From the NCBI RefSeq assembly GCF_002551815.1, contig NZ_NVPR01000016.1, positions 157,705 through 221,704 on the forward strand: a DNA stretch of 64,000 nt, written 5' to 3'. A model generated the notes under the pieces. It had not been told where the DNA came from. It saw nothing but the letters and a program-made list of their open reading frames with translations, and ran no database searches. The stretch is from Bacillus sp. AFS098217 (GTDB taxonomy: Bacteria; Bacillota; Bacilli; Bacillales; Bacillaceae_G). Below, one piece after another: positions 42,393-51,637 of the stretch (positions are counted from its first letter, which is position 1; every line of letters starts with the position of its first letter). Made by a program: the position numbers and the translations under genes.

Positions 42393-42442
42393 TAAAATTA
42401 ACGTTATTAAGATTAGAAGGGGTACTTTATACCCCTTCTAAT
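42393..42442 (+). promoter_or_regulatory. asd promoter and 5' hairpin
   Basis: TAAAAT 42393-42398 with TG at 42390-42391 (extended -10; no clear -35). Predicted RNA starts near 42405. Almost at its 5' end is a perfect 13-bp stem, ATTAGAAGGGGTA 42412-42424 with TACCCCTTCTAAT 42430-42442, 5-nt loop, no T tract. It looks like a 5' stabilising hairpin or an operator rather than a terminator. Confidence 0.5.
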
Positions 42443-42483
42443 TCTAAGTATAGAAGGATTGGTATCTAGAAAGGGGCATAGTG

Positions 42484-43530
42484 ATGGAAAAGCAAAAAAC
42501 TTTTCATGTCGCTGTAGTTGGAGCAACCGGCGCAGTTGGTGAACAAATGTTAAATACTTTAGAGAAACGAGAATTTCCAATTGGGAAGTTAACGTTACTT
42601 TCATCTAAACGATCTGCAGGCAAGAACCTTGTATTTAAAGGAGAAGAATTCACAGTTCAAGAAGCAACGCCTGAAAGCTTTGAGGGAGTGGATATTGCAC
42701 TTTTTAGTGCAGGTGGATCTGTATCGAAACAATTAGCGCCAGAAGCAGCAAAACGCGGTGCAATTGTTGTTGATAATACAAGTGCATTCCGCATGACAGA
42801 AAATGTGCCACTTGTTGTACCCGAAGTAAATGAAAATGACTTAAAAGAACATAATGGTATTATTGCAAATCCAAACTGTTCTACAATTCAAATGGTAGTC
42901 GCTCTTGAACCAATTCGTCAGCAATTTGGTTTAAAACGAGTAATCGTTTCCACATATCAAGCTGTGTCTGGTGCAGGTGCTGCTGCAATCGAAGAGCTTC
43001 ATGAACAATCACAAGCAATCTTAAATGGGGAAGAAGTAAAAGCGAATGTTTTACCTGTATCAGGTGACAAAAAACATTTCCCAATCGCGTTTAATGCTAT
43101 CCCGCAAATTGATAAGTTTCAAGATAATGGATTTACATTTGAAGAAATGAAAATGATTAATGAAACGAAAAAAATTATGCATATGCCTGAGTTAGAAGTT
43201 GCAGCAACATGCGTACGTTTACCAGTTGTATCAGGACACTCTGAGTCTGTTTACATTGAAGTGGACAAAGAAGGTGTTACAGTAGAAGAAATGAAAAGCT
43301 TACTTTCAAATGCAGAAGGTGTTGTACTGCAGGATGATCCAGCAGAACAATTATACCCAATGCCATCTACTGCAGTAGGTAAAAATGAAGTATTCGTTGG
43401 ACGAATTCGTAAAGATTTAAATAATGAAAAAGGATTCCATCTTTGGGTCGTATCTGATAACTTATTAAAAGGTGCTGCATGGAACTCTGTTCAAATTGCA
43501 GAGCGATTAGTAAAATTACAATTAGTGTAA
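42484..43530 (+). CDS. asd: aspartate-semialdehyde dehydrogenase
   Basis: 348 residues. Reduces aspartyl phosphate to aspartate semialdehyde, the branch point to lysine/mDAP, threonine and methionine. The NADP site is [12 protein letters not shown] (11-22), and the catalytic cysteine is Cys132 in ANPNCST. GTG 42481 and ATG 42484 are in frame; AAAGGGG (about 42470-42476) suits ATG 42484. First gene of asd-dapG-dapA. Confidence 0.95.
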   Translation: MEKQKTFHVAVVGATGAVGEQMLNTLEKREFPIGKLTLLSSKRSAGKNLVFKGEEFTVQEATPESFEGVDIALFSAGGSVSKQLAPEAAKRGAIVVDNTSAFRMTENVPLVVPEVNENDLKEHNGIIANPNCSTIQMVVALEPIRQQFGLKRVIVSTYQAVSGAGAAAIEELHEQSQAILNGEEVKANVLPVSGDKKHFPIAFNAIPQIDKFQDNGFTFEEMKMINETKKIMHMPELEVAATCVRLPVVSGHSESVYIEVDKEGVTVEEMKSLLSNAEGVVLQDDPAEQLYPMPSTAVGKNEVFVGRIRKDLNNEKGFHLWVVSDNLLKGAAWNSVQIAERLVKLQLV

Positions 43531-43553
43531 ACGGCTAAGAGAAGGTGCAAAAA

Positions 43554-44786
43554 ATGAAAATTATTGTTCAAAAATTTGGTGGGACATCTGTACGTGATGA
43601 AAATGGACGTAAGCATGCACTTCACCATATTAAAAAATCATTAGATGCTGGTTATAAAGTAGTTACGGTTGTATCAGCTATGGGACGTAAAGGTGAACCA
43701 TATGCAACAGATACATTATTAAACCTTGTGAATCAAGAGAAATCTAGTATTTCAAAACGCGAACAGGATTTATTATTATCATGTGGAGAATTAATCTCTG
43801 CAATCGTCTTCTCAAATATGTTAAATGAAAACGGAGTAAAAGCAGCGGCTTTAAATGGTGCACAAGCTGGTTTTGTAACAAATGCTGATTTTACAAATGC
43901 GAAGATTATTGAAATGAATTGTGATCGTATACATGAAGAGTTACAAAACACAGATGTTGTTGTTGTTACTGGATTCCAAGGGCAAACGAAAGAAGGCGAT
44001 ACGACAACACTTGGACGCGGAGGTAGTGATACTTCAGCTTCAGCATTAGGTGTTGCGCTTCACGCTGAATATATTGATATTTTCACCGATGTAGAAGGTG
44101 TAATGACAGCTGATCCACGTATTGTAAAAGATGCACGTCATCTTCAAAACGTAACATATAATGAAATTTGTAACATGGCTTATCAAGGTGCAAAAGTTGT
44201 TCATCCGCGTGCAGTTGAAATCGCCATGCACGCAAAGGTACCACTTCGTGTGCGTTCTACGTATTCTGATAATGAAGGAACACTTATTGCCGCATATGAT
44301 GGTGCTACAAAGGGCCGTGATGTAGAAGAGCGACCTGTTACAGGGATCGCTCATGTATCAAACGTGACACAAATTAAAGTGGTTGCAAAAGAAGGATCGT
44401 ATGATCTACAACAGCGTGTTTTTAAAGAAATGGCGAGTGAAGGAATTAGCGTTGACTTAATTAACATTTCGCCTACAGGTGTGGCTTATACAGTGAATGA
44501 TCATGTATCGGGCCTTGCAGTTGACGTGCTACGTAAGCTTGGATATGAACCAATCGTAACGGAACATTGTGCGAAAGTATCCATTGTAGGAGCGGGAATG
44601 GCAGGTATACCAGGAGTTACAGCGAAAATTGTCACAGCGCTGGCAGAAAAAGGTGTAACAATTTTACAATCTGCCGATAGTCATACGACAATTTGGGTGC
44701 TTGTGAAAGAAGTAGATTTAGTGGAAGCTGTGAATGCATTACATAGTGCATTTGAGCTTTCTAAAGAAAAGCAACTGGAACAATAA
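43554..44786 (+). CDS. dapG: aspartokinase I
   Basis: 410 residues. Phosphorylates aspartate, the first step of the pathway. The kinase signature KFGGTSV (7-13), the DTTTLGRGGSDTSA motif and two C-terminal ACT domains (about 265-405) are visible. In B. subtilis the DapG isoenzyme is inhibited by mDAP; that is inferred here from context. ATG 43554 is chosen over GTG 43545, which overlaps the ribosome site AGAAGG. Confidence 0.94.
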   Translation: MKIIVQKFGGTSVRDENGRKHALHHIKKSLDAGYKVVTVVSAMGRKGEPYATDTLLNLVNQEKSSISKREQDLLLSCGELISAIVFSNMLNENGVKAAALNGAQAGFVTNADFTNAKIIEMNCDRIHEELQNTDVVVVTGFQGQTKEGDTTTLGRGGSDTSASALGVALHAEYIDIFTDVEGVMTADPRIVKDARHLQNVTYNEICNMAYQGAKVVHPRAVEIAMHAKVPLRVRSTYSDNEGTLIAAYDGATKGRDVEERPVTGIAHVSNVTQIKVVAKEGSYDLQQRVFKEMASEGISVDLINISPTGVAYTVNDHVSGLAVDVLRKLGYEPIVTEHCAKVSIVGAGMAGIPGVTAKIVTALAEKGVTILQSADSHTTIWVLVKEVDLVEAVNALHSAFELSKEKQLEQ

Positions 44787-44797
44787 GGAGTGAGACC

Positions 44798-45676
44798 ATG
44801 ATAGATTTTGGGACAATTGCAACAGCGATGGTAACACCGTTTGATAAAAACGGAAATGTCGACTTTGCAAAGACAACTAAATTGGTAAATTATTTAATTG
44901 ATAACGGTACAACAGCAATCGTGGTAGGAGGAACAACTGGAGAGTCTCCTACATTATCATCAGAAGAAAAAGTAGCGTTATATCGCCATGTCGTATCTGT
45001 TGTCGATAAAAGGGTGCCCGTAATCGCTGGAACAGGTAGCAATAATACACATGCTTCTATTGAATTAACGAAAAAGGCAACAGAAGTTGGTGTTGACGCA
45101 ATTATGCTAGTAGCACCGTATTATAATAAACCGAGCCAAGAGGGAATGTATCAGCATTTTAAAACAATTGCTGAAAGTACTGAACTTCCGGTCATGCTAT
45201 ACAATGTTCCAGGGCGATCTATTGTACAAATCTCCGTTGATACAGTTGTTCGTTTATCAGAAATACCAAACATTGTTGCAATTAAAGATGCTGGCGGCGA
45301 TGTATTATCAATGACAGAAATCATTGAAAAAACAGCGGACGACTTTGCTGTATACAGCGGTGATGACGGTTTAACGTTACCAGCTATGGCAGTTGGAGCT
45401 AAAGGTATTATTTCTGTTGCCTCTCATGTTATTGGAAATGAAATGCAAGAAATGATTGCGGCGTTCCAAGCAGGAGATTTCAAAAAAGCACAGAAATTGC
45501 ATCAATTACTTGTAAAAGTAACAAATGCGCTATTTATGGCACCGAGCCCAACACCAGTAAAAACAGCGTTACAAATGGTTGGATTAGATGTAGGCTCTGT
45601 ACGTCTACCACTTCTTCCGTTAACAGAAGAAGAAAGACTAACATTGCAGGGTGTAATGCAATCAATCCCTCGTTAA
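44798..45676 (+). CDS. dapA: 4-hydroxy-tetrahydrodipicolinate synthase
   Basis: 292 residues, TIM barrel class I aldolase. Condenses aspartate semialdehyde with pyruvate. Lys163 in IVAIKDAGGD forms the Schiff base, and Tyr135 lies in MLYNVPGR. The VVGGTTGESPTL stretch is family-typical. Its product feeds both lysine/mDAP synthesis and DpaAB. Start ATG 44798 follows AAGGAGTGA. A strong terminator follows. Confidence 0.96.
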   Translation: MIDFGTIATAMVTPFDKNGNVDFAKTTKLVNYLIDNGTTAIVVGGTTGESPTLSSEEKVALYRHVVSVVDKRVPVIAGTGSNNTHASIELTKKATEVGVDAIMLVAPYYNKPSQEGMYQHFKTIAESTELPVMLYNVPGRSIVQISVDTVVRLSEIPNIVAIKDAGGDVLSMTEIIEKTADDFAVYSGDDGLTLPAMAVGAKGIISVASHVIGNEMQEMIAAFQAGDFKKAQKLHQLLVKVTNALFMAPSPTPVKTALQMVGLDVGSVRLPLLPLTEEERLTLQGVMQSIPR

Positions 45677-45685
45677 CATAGGGTG

Positions 45686-45723
45686 AAAAAATGACCTAGT
45701 ATAAGACTAGGTCATTTTTTTTT
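45686..45723 (+). terminator. terminator after dapA
   Basis: ATGACCTAGT 45691-45700 pairs with ACTAGGTCAT 45706-45715, extended by A and T tracts. Confidence 0.95.
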
Positions 45724-45789
45724 GGAGTTGAAATGACTGTATCAACGTTTCGGATTTGTAGGCTTCCCCGCTCTTTCTCATAATTTAAC

Positions 45790-45819
45790 TTGTGTTCTAT
45801 TTCTTGTATCAGTTATAAT
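45790..45819 (+). promoter_or_regulatory. sigma-A promoter for rnjB
   Basis: TTGTGT 45790-45795, 18-nt spacer, perfect TATAAT 45814-45819. The predicted start is near 45826, giving a leader of about 264 nt. A second TATAAT at 45917-45922 has no -35. Confidence 0.6.
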
Positions 45820-45825
45820 ATGGCT

Positions 45826-46089
45826 AAGTAGCTTAGTACGGGTATGCTTAGCAAAATTGGAAAAATTTATAATTTAACGGAATTTTCATATCATATCGCA
45901 TAAGATATTTGATTTATATAATGAAAGAGAGGTGAAACCTGGTTTAAAAAGTGAACAAGAACATGATATCGCATAACGGTAAGGACATTCGTCTCGGACG
46001 GTGAATATATGGTGGTTGTAGAGTTTCCCTGGTGTCTCTACAATTTTAGTGAAATCAGTGTTTGCAAGATTTTTAAACCAGGCAACAAC
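45826..46089 (+). promoter_or_regulatory. long structured leader of rnjB
   Basis: Non-coding stretch rich in inverted repeats. GCTAAG 45823-45828 pairs with CTTAGC 45847-45852. CCTGGTTTAAAAA 45938-45950 pairs perfectly with TTTTTAAACCAGG 46070-46082. Inside that loop are GTC/GAC (45991-45993 with 45997-45999) plus ATTC/GAAT, and TTGTAGAG 46016-46023 with CTCTACAA 46036-46043. A strong ribosome site GAGGTGA (45929-45935) lies just outside the 5' arm, and the rnjB ATG lies 7 nt after the 3' arm. Confidence 0.6.
45938..46082 (+). repeat. 145-bp element bounded by 13-bp perfect inverted repeats
   Basis: It sits between a strong Shine-Dalgarno sequence and the rnjB start codon. It could be an inserted miniature element or a native regulatory structure. 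No target-site duplication was seen at the ends (left flank GTGAAA, right flank CAACAA). Confidence 0.55.
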
Positions 46090-47760
46090 ATGAAGAGAAA
46101 AGAGATTGATTCTGTAAAGGTATTTGCTCTTGGTGGAGTAGGTGAAATCGGAAAAAATATGTATTGTGTCGAAATTGATTCCGAAATTTTTATTGTAGAT
46201 GCAGGCTTAATGTTTCCGGGAGATGAAATGTTTGGAATTGACATCGTCATCCCTGACATTACATATTTAGTAGAAAATCAAGAGCGAGTAAAAGGTTTAT
46301 TTATTACACATGGTCATGAAGATCACATTGGTGGAATTGTTTATGTACTGCGTAAACTTTCAATCCCAGTGTATGCGACAAAGTTAACAGTAGGTCTTAT
46401 CCAAGAAAAACTTGGTGAAGCAGGAATGCTGGGTCGTGTAGATTTAAAAACAATTGATGCGAATTCGACAGTGGAATTTAATACGACAACGGTTTCATTC
46501 TTTGGTACAACACATAGTATTCCAGATTCTGTTGGTGTGTGCTTCCATACATCAAAAGGTGCTATCGTATATACTGGAGATTTTAAATTCGACCAAACAC
46601 CAATTGGTAACAGTGGGGCCGATCTTGGAAAGATGGCGCAAATTGGAAATGAAGGCGTTCTGTGCTTATTATCTGATAGTACAAATGCTGAACGTCCTGG
46701 TTACACCGGTTCTGAAAAAGAGGTTGGAATAGAAATTTCAAAAGTATTTTATGGTTCAGAAGGCCGTATTATTGTTGCTTCTTTTGCATCAAATGTACAT
46801 CGTATTCAACAAGTATTCGATGCAGCGGTTGAAACAGGGCGTAAAGTAGCAGTAGTAGGTCGTAGTATGGTGAAAGTAGTAGATATAGCAAGACGTCTTG
46901 GTTATTTAGATGTTCCAGATGGCATGATTATTTCATTGCAAGAGGTAGATAACTTCCCCGAGAAGAAGGTGGCGATTTTAACAACTGGTAGTCAAGGGGA
47001 ACCAATGGCAGCTCTTTCAAGAATGGCGAAGCAAGCTCATAAGCAAATTTCAATCCGTAAGGGAGACACAGTTATTATTGCGGCTTCTCCAATTCCTGGA
47101 AATGAAATATCGGTATCGAAAATTATTGATTTACTATTCAGAGCTGGTGCAGAAGTTGTCTATTATGGTGAAAGAAAAGTTCATGTTTCTGGTCATGGTA
47201 GTCAAGAAGAATTGAAATTGATGTTAAATTTAATGAAGCCGAAATATTTTATACCCGTACATGGTGAATTCCGTATGCAAAAAGCACATGCGTATTTAGC
47301 AGAAGATGTAGGTGTTTTGAAAGAAAATATTTTCATCGTGGAAAAAGGCGATGTGATTGCTTTTGAAGGAGAAGAAGCAAAACTAGCTGGTAAAGTACAA
47401 GCAGGGAATGTTCTCATTGATGGATTAGGTGTGGGGGATGTTGGTAACATTGTCCTACGTGACCGCAAGATGTTATCGCAAGATGGAATTTTAGTTGTTG
47501 TTGTAACACTTGGGAAAGATGAGAAAAAAATAATCTCTGGTCCAGAAATTATTTCACGTGGTTTTGTATATGTTCGCGAATCAGAAGCATTAATTGAAAG
47601 ATCTACAGATATTGTACGTACAATTGTTGAACAATCAATTAAAGAATATTCTATTGAATGGTCTATGTTAAAACAAAATATTCGTGAATTATTAGGACAA
47701 TTCCTATATGAAGAAACGAAGAGAAAGCCAATGATTTTACCAATTATTATGGAAGTATAA
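46090..47760 (+). CDS. rnjB: ribonuclease J (RnjB position), metallo-beta-lactamase type
   Basis: 556 residues from ATG 46090. RNase J family 5'-3' exo/endoribonuclease of mRNA decay, probably in complex with RNase J1. The complete metal motif HGHEDH (His74, His76, Asp78, His79) is present, with YTGDFKFDQ, the beta-CASP GSQGEPMAAL and SGHGSQEEL, and a C-terminal dimer domain. B. subtilis RNase J2 at the same locus has a degenerate motif, so this copy may be more active. The frame is open to ATG 46009 (27 extra residues), but family N-termini begin at KRKEIDSVKVFALGG. The only adjacent ribosome site for 46090 is a weak AGG. Confidence 0.92.
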   Translation: MKRKEIDSVKVFALGGVGEIGKNMYCVEIDSEIFIVDAGLMFPGDEMFGIDIVIPDITYLVENQERVKGLFITHGHEDHIGGIVYVLRKLSIPVYATKLTVGLIQEKLGEAGMLGRVDLKTIDANSTVEFNTTTVSFFGTTHSIPDSVGVCFHTSKGAIVYTGDFKFDQTPIGNSGADLGKMAQIGNEGVLCLLSDSTNAERPGYTGSEKEVGIEISKVFYGSEGRIIVASFASNVHRIQQVFDAAVETGRKVAVVGRSMVKVVDIARRLGYLDVPDGMIISLQEVDNFPEKKVAILTTGSQGEPMAALSRMAKQAHKQISIRKGDTVIIAASPIPGNEISVSKIIDLLFRAGAEVVYYGERKVHVSGHGSQEELKLMLNLMKPKYFIPVHGEFRMQKAHAYLAEDVGVLKENIFIVEKGDVIAFEGEEAKLAGKVQAGNVLIDGLGVGDVGNIVLRDRKMLSQDGILVVVVTLGKDEKKIISGPEIISRGFVYVRESEALIERSTDIVRTIVEQSIKEYSIEWSMLKQNIRELLGQFLYEETKRKPMILPIIMEV

Positions 47761-47762
47761 GA

Positions 47763-47795
47763 AAGCCGCCTTTATAGGTGGTTTTTTCTTTTTTA
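47763..47795 (+). terminator. terminator after rnjB
   Basis: AAGCCGCCT 47763-47771 pairs with AGGTGGTTT 47776-47784 using G-T pairs, followed by T/C-rich TTTTCTTTTTT. Confidence 0.8.
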
Positions 47796-47860
47796 TCCCT
47801 ATCGAATGAAATTTATAACTTAAGAAATAATAGTTGTATACGAGTGAAAGGGGATGCGAT

Positions 47861-48610
47861 ATGACAGAGCGTGATCATTATACAAATGAAGAAAAAGAAG
47901 CTGATCCGAAAGAGGATTCAAAGGAAGCATCAGTAGTAGAAAAAATTCAACAGCTTGGTCAAACGAATGTGCCGCAAATGAATGAATCACGTATTCATTG
48001 TTTAACAATTGTTGGACAGGTAGAAGGGCATGTTCAACTTCCACCGCAAAATAAGACGACGAAATATGAGCATGTAATTCCGCAAATTGTAGCAATTGAA
48101 CAAAATCCGAAAATTGAAGGTTTACTTTTATTGTTGAATACAGTAGGTGGTGATGTTGAGGCTGGACTAGCGATTTCTGAAATGGTAGCTTCACTATCAA
48201 AACCAACTGTATCCCTTGTTTTAGGTGGAGGGCATTCAATAGGTGTACCGATTGCGGTATCGACGAATTATTCATATATTGCAGAAACTGCAACAATGAC
48301 GATTCATCCAATTCGTTTAACTGGTCTTGTCATTGGTGTTCCGCAAACATTTGAGTATCTAGATAAGATGCAGGAACGGGTTATACGATTTGTAACAAAG
48401 CATTCAAAAGTGACGGAAGATCGTTTTAAAGAGCTTATGTTTGCAAAAGGGAATTTAACGCGAGATATTGGAACAAATGTAATTGGTGGAGACGCAGTGA
48501 AATATGGTTTAATAGATGATGTTGGTGGTATTGGAGATGCGATTCGAAAATTAAATGAATTAATAGATATGAAAGCGGATGGAAAACAAGATGGGAAGTT
48601 GTTGCAATGA
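47861..48610 (+). CDS. tepA: ClpP-like translocation-enhancing protein TepA
   Basis: 249 residues. Cytoplasmic ClpP/crotonase-fold serine protease homolog; B. subtilis TepA/YmfB was linked to protein translocation. Likely catalytic residues are Ser126 (GGGHSIGVP) and His149 (TMTIHPIR); [14 protein letters not shown] matches the oxyanion-hole region. The first 40 residues are charged and variable. AAAGGGGAT (about 47848-47856) fits ATG 47861. It overlaps the next gene by 4 nt. Confidence 0.92.
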   Translation: MTERDHYTNEEKEADPKEDSKEASVVEKIQQLGQTNVPQMNESRIHCLTIVGQVEGHVQLPPQNKTTKYEHVIPQIVAIEQNPKIEGLLLLLNTVGGDVEAGLAISEMVASLSKPTVSLVLGGGHSIGVPIAVSTNYSYIAETATMTIHPIRLTGLVIGVPQTFEYLDKMQERVIRFVTKHSKVTEDRFKELMFAKGNLTRDIGTNVIGGDAVKYGLIDDVGGIGDAIRKLNELIDMKADGKQDGKLLQ

Positions 48611-48810
48611 TTTTATATACAATTATGCCAGAGCAAGTTATTTATCCAGCGGATTATTCGCAGTGTGAAAGTCAAAAAATAGTGAATGTAAATGGTGTAG
48701 AGATGGTTGTTTCTGAAGAAAATAATCAATCCTATTCCATAGTACGCGTGCTAAGTACGGATCCATCCCATTACTTACAATATGAGCCTGGACAGAAAAT
48801 AACCTTTTAG
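48607..48810 (+). CDS. YlzJ-like small protein
   Basis: 67 residues, [16 protein letters not shown]... with [11 protein letters not shown] at the C-terminus. This resembles the YlzJ-like family that follows tepA in Bacillus; function unknown. The ATGA overlap with tepA indicates coupled translation. No membrane segment or known motif is visible. Confidence 0.8.
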   Translation: MILYTIMPEQVIYPADYSQCESQKIVNVNGVEMVVSEENNQSYSIVRVLSTDPSHYLQYEPGQKITF

Positions 48811-48841
48811 TAAAAAGCAGGATTTTGTTTAAAAGCTATGG

Positions 48842-48847
48842 TATAAT
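48842..48847 (+). promoter_or_regulatory. extended -10 promoter upstream of spoIIIE
   Basis: Perfect TATAAT 48842-48847 with TG at 48839-48840. No -35 at the right distance. The predicted start is near 48854. Confidence 0.5.
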
Positions 48848-48866
48848 ATAAAAAACAAGACGGTTG

Positions 48867-48906
48867 AGCAGCCATGAGTAGGCTGCTTTCTTCTGTTTAT
48901 TTAGCA
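48867..48906 (+). terminator. terminator-like hairpin in the spoIIIE leader
   Basis: AGCAGCC 48867-48873 pairs with GGCTGCT 48881-48887, followed by TTCTTCTGTTTATTT. It lies only about 13 nt after the predicted start, so it may attenuate spoIIIE or give a very short RNA. Confidence 0.55.
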
Positions 48907-48925
48907 TTTTACAAGAAGTGTAAAA
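48907..48925 (+). promoter_or_regulatory. palindrome upstream of spoIIIE
   Basis: TTTTACA 48907-48913 and TGTAAAA 48919-48925 with a 5-nt centre. Could be an operator or a small hairpin; the binding factor is unknown. Confidence 0.4.
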
Positions 48926-49021
48926 ATAGAAGATAACGAGACCTGAATATAAGGAATGGTTTATAAATAAATCATTTTGTAAATGAAAGTTTTATTTAAT
49001 TTTAGAACACGGGGTGAAGAA

Positions 49022-51415
49022 ATGGCAAAACAAAAGCAAAGAGGGACGAAAGCAAAAGCAAGACGTACGATAAAGCCGACTTTGTATTACGAAATCGTCG
49101 GGTTGACTCTTTTTGCACTTTCAATCATTACAATTTTACAGCTAGGTGTTGTAGGAAAATCGTTTGTGTTATTTTTTCGCTTTTTCTTTGGTGAATGGTA
49201 CATAATTGGCGTATTAGGTGTGATTGCTTTGTCAATTGCATTTGTGATAAAACGTGGATGGCCTAATCTTTTAAACAAACGGTTAATAGGTGTTTATTTA
49301 ATTGTATCAGCGATATTAATGTTTAGTCATATCACATTATTCAACCTGCTTACAAAAGACGGAGCGGTAGAAAATACATCTGTAATTGTTAGTACAAAAG
49401 ATTTATTCTTTCTAGAAATGAAAAAGAGTCCAAATACTGTCCATTTAGGTGGCGGCATGTTTGGAGCTCTTATGTTTGCGACATGTTATTTTTTATTTGA
49501 CGAAGTAGGAGCCTATATTATTGGGATTATTTTAGTTGTTCTTGGTGTGCTCTGTATTACAAATAAACATATTGGAGAAGTACTTGCTCCGGTAGGAAGA
49601 ATACTTAGAAGTCAGTTTCAAGTGATGCAAGGAGACTACAAAGATTGGAAATCTAAGCGTGCAGCTGAACAAACGGAAAAGAAAAAAACGTCAAGGCGTA
49701 CGCGGAGTGAACGTCTTGATACCCAAGAAGAGATTGCCGATCCGGTAGAAGAAATAGAAATCGGACCGCCAATTATTTCAAACTTCACAGAGAATTACCC
49801 GGTAAGTGAGGAGCAGGATAAACGCAGTGAAGAAGAAAGACCAAACGATTTAATTACTTCGCCGCTTGTTGAAGAAGAAATTCCATCTCAACCACAAGAA
49901 CAACCGAAAAAGAAACGCGGCGAAAAGATAGTTGAATCTTTAGAGGGGGAAACAAAGGCGCCTCCAATGCAATTTTCCAATGTGGAAAATAAAGATTATA
50001 AGCTTCCTTCTCTTGATATATTGAAATTTCCAAAGAATAAGCAAGTTACGAATGAAAATGCGGAAATTTATGAGAATGCTCGTAAATTGGAACGCACATT
50101 CCAAAGCTTTGGTGTGAAAGCGAAAGTAACAAAAGTACATAGAGGTCCTGCGGTTACGAAGTATGAAGTGTATCCGGATATGGGAGTGAAAGTAAGTAAA
50201 ATTGTTAGTTTGAGTGATGATTTGGCACTGGCTTTAGCGGCCAAGGATATTCGAATTGAAGCACCAATTCCCGGGAAATCAGCAGTAGGAATTGAAGTTC
50301 CAAATTCAGAGGTTTCTATGGTGACGCTTAGAGAAGTACTTGATTCAAAAGCGAACAACCATCCAGAAGAAAAATTATTAATTGGTCTTGGACGTGATAT
50401 TACTGGTGAAGCCGTGTTAGCACGTTTAAATAAGATGCCCCATCTATTAGTAGCTGGAGCGACTGGCAGTGGGAAAAGTGTATGTATTAATGGGATTATT
50501 GTTAGTATTTTAATGCGTGCAAAACCACATGAGGTAAAATTAATGATGATTGATCCGAAGATGGTAGAGTTAAATGTATATAATGGTGTTCCGCATTTAT
50601 TAACACCTGTGGTAACAGATCCGAAAAAAGCCTCACAAGCATTGAAAAAAGTTGTGAGTGAAATGGAACGTCGGTATGAATTGTTCGCTCATAGTGGAAC
50701 GCGTAATATTGAAGGGTATAATGAGTATATTAGACAGCATAATGACCAATCTGAAGCTAAGCAACCAGAACTTCCATACATTGTTGTAATTGTGGACGAG
50801 CTAGCTGATTTAATGATGGTTGCTTCTTCAGACGTAGAAGATGCAATTATGCGTTTAGCGCAGATGGCGCGTGCAGCTGGTATTCATTTAATTATCGCGA
50901 CGCAACGTCCGTCAGTTGACGTTATTACAGGTGTTATTAAAGCGAATATTCCATCGCGTATTGCTTTTGCTGTATCTTCTCAAACAGACTCTCGTACAAT
51001 CCTTGACGGTGGTGGCGCTGAGAAGTTACTAGGTCGTGGAGACATGCTATTTATACCTATCGGTGCATCGAAGCCAGTTCGTGTGCAAGGGGCGTTCTTA
51101 TCAGATGATGAAGTAGAAAGAGTTGTAGAATATGTTATAGGGCAACAAAAAGCGCAATATCAAGAAGATATGATCCCGCAAGATGTCCCCGAAACAAAAC
51201 AAGAAGTTGAAGATGAATTGTATGATGAAGCGGTTCAACTTGTTGTAGAAATGCAAACAGCCTCTGTTTCTATGTTGCAACGCAGATTTAGAGTAGGATA
51301 TACACGTGCGGCGCGTCTAATTGATGCAATGGAGATGAATGGTGTAGTTGGACCTTATGAGGGTAGTAAACCGAGAGAAGTGTTGATTAAAGATATACAA
51401 GAAAAAAGTTCTTAA
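49022..51415 (+). CDS. spoIIIE: DNA translocase SpoIIIE/FtsK
   Basis: 797 residues. Pumps the chromosome into the forespore and clears trapped DNA at septa. Four N-terminal membrane segments (about 25-180) are followed by a charged linker (about 210-320). The motor domain has Walker [10 protein letters not shown] (479-487) and [12 protein letters not shown]. The C-terminal gamma winged helix ([20 protein letters not shown]) reads orienting DNA sequences. Start ATG 49022 follows GGGGTGAAG; the frame is open to 48983 without a ribosome site. Confidence 0.96.
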   Translation: MAKQKQRGTKAKARRTIKPTLYYEIVGLTLFALSIITILQLGVVGKSFVLFFRFFFGEWYIIGVLGVIALSIAFVIKRGWPNLLNKRLIGVYLIVSAILMFSHITLFNLLTKDGAVENTSVIVSTKDLFFLEMKKSPNTVHLGGGMFGALMFATCYFLFDEVGAYIIGIILVVLGVLCITNKHIGEVLAPVGRILRSQFQVMQGDYKDWKSKRAAEQTEKKKTSRRTRSERLDTQEEIADPVEEIEIGPPIISNFTENYPVSEEQDKRSEEERPNDLITSPLVEEEIPSQPQEQPKKKRGEKIVESLEGETKAPPMQFSNVENKDYKLPSLDILKFPKNKQVTNENAEIYENARKLERTFQSFGVKAKVTKVHRGPAVTKYEVYPDMGVKVSKIVSLSDDLALALAAKDIRIEAPIPGKSAVGIEVPNSEVSMVTLREVLDSKANNHPEEKLLIGLGRDITGEAVLARLNKMPHLLVAGATGSGKSVCINGIIVSILMRAKPHEVKLMMIDPKMVELNVYNGVPHLLTPVVTDPKKASQALKKVVSEMERRYELFAHSGTRNIEGYNEYIRQHNDQSEAKQPELPYIVVIVDELADLMMVASSDVEDAIMRLAQMARAAGIHLIIATQRPSVDVITGVIKANIPSRIAFAVSSQTDSRTILDGGGAEKLLGRGDMLFIPIGASKPVRVQGAFLSDDEVERVVEYVIGQQKAQYQEDMIPQDVPETKQEVEDELYDEAVQLVVEMQTASVSMLQRRFRVGYTRAARLIDAMEMNGVVGPYEGSKPREVLIKDIQEKSS

Positions 51416-51416
51416 T

Positions 51417-51452
51417 AAAAAAAGCCTAATTGTTTGCAATTAGGCTTTTTTA
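51417..51452 (+). terminator. terminator after spoIIIE
   Basis: AAAAGCCTAATTG pairs with CAATTAGGCTTTT across a 4-nt loop, followed by T's. Confidence 0.95.
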
Positions 51453-51518
51453 TATGACGTTTTTGTTATATACTATAGTCGTCAGTAAAGAAAGGGCTTA
51501 CATCTTGAGTGGTTCTTT

Positions 51519-51563
51519 AGAATACGAATGCTTTTAATATTGTTTTTGAAAACGTTCGATATT
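51519..51563 (+). promoter_or_regulatory. candidate PurR operator (two inverted PurBoxes)
   Basis: ACGAAT at 51524-51529 and CGTTCGAT at 51553-51560 form an inverted pair. The CGAA (51525-51528) and TTCG (51555-51558) cores are 26 nt apart. As I remember the B. subtilis pur operon control region, it has the same cores at the same distance. It lies just upstream of the TTGACA promoter, where PurR would block transcription. Confidence 0.5.
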
Positions 51564-51588
51564 CGTTGTAGAAAAGTGTTGAATCATG

Positions 51589-51617
51589 TTGACACATATG
51601 GGAGCAAGTGGTAAGAT
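51589..51617 (+). promoter_or_regulatory. promoter of the nucleoside importer locus
   Basis: Perfect TTGACA 51589-51594, 17-nt spacer, TAAGAT 51612-51617 with TG at 51609-51610. The predicted start is near 51624, just before the riboswitch. Confidence 0.8.
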
Positions 51618-51637
51618 TACTTCGAAAAGAATCACTG

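Noticed and set aside
42412-42442. Terminator after dpaB
   Set aside because: The stem is strong but has no T tract, and it lies downstream of a plausible asd promoter, so a 5' hairpin is the better reading.
47820-48311. 163-codon minus-strand open frame
   Set aside because: Antisense to tepA; Leu/His/Gln-rich composition typical of a reversed coding strand.
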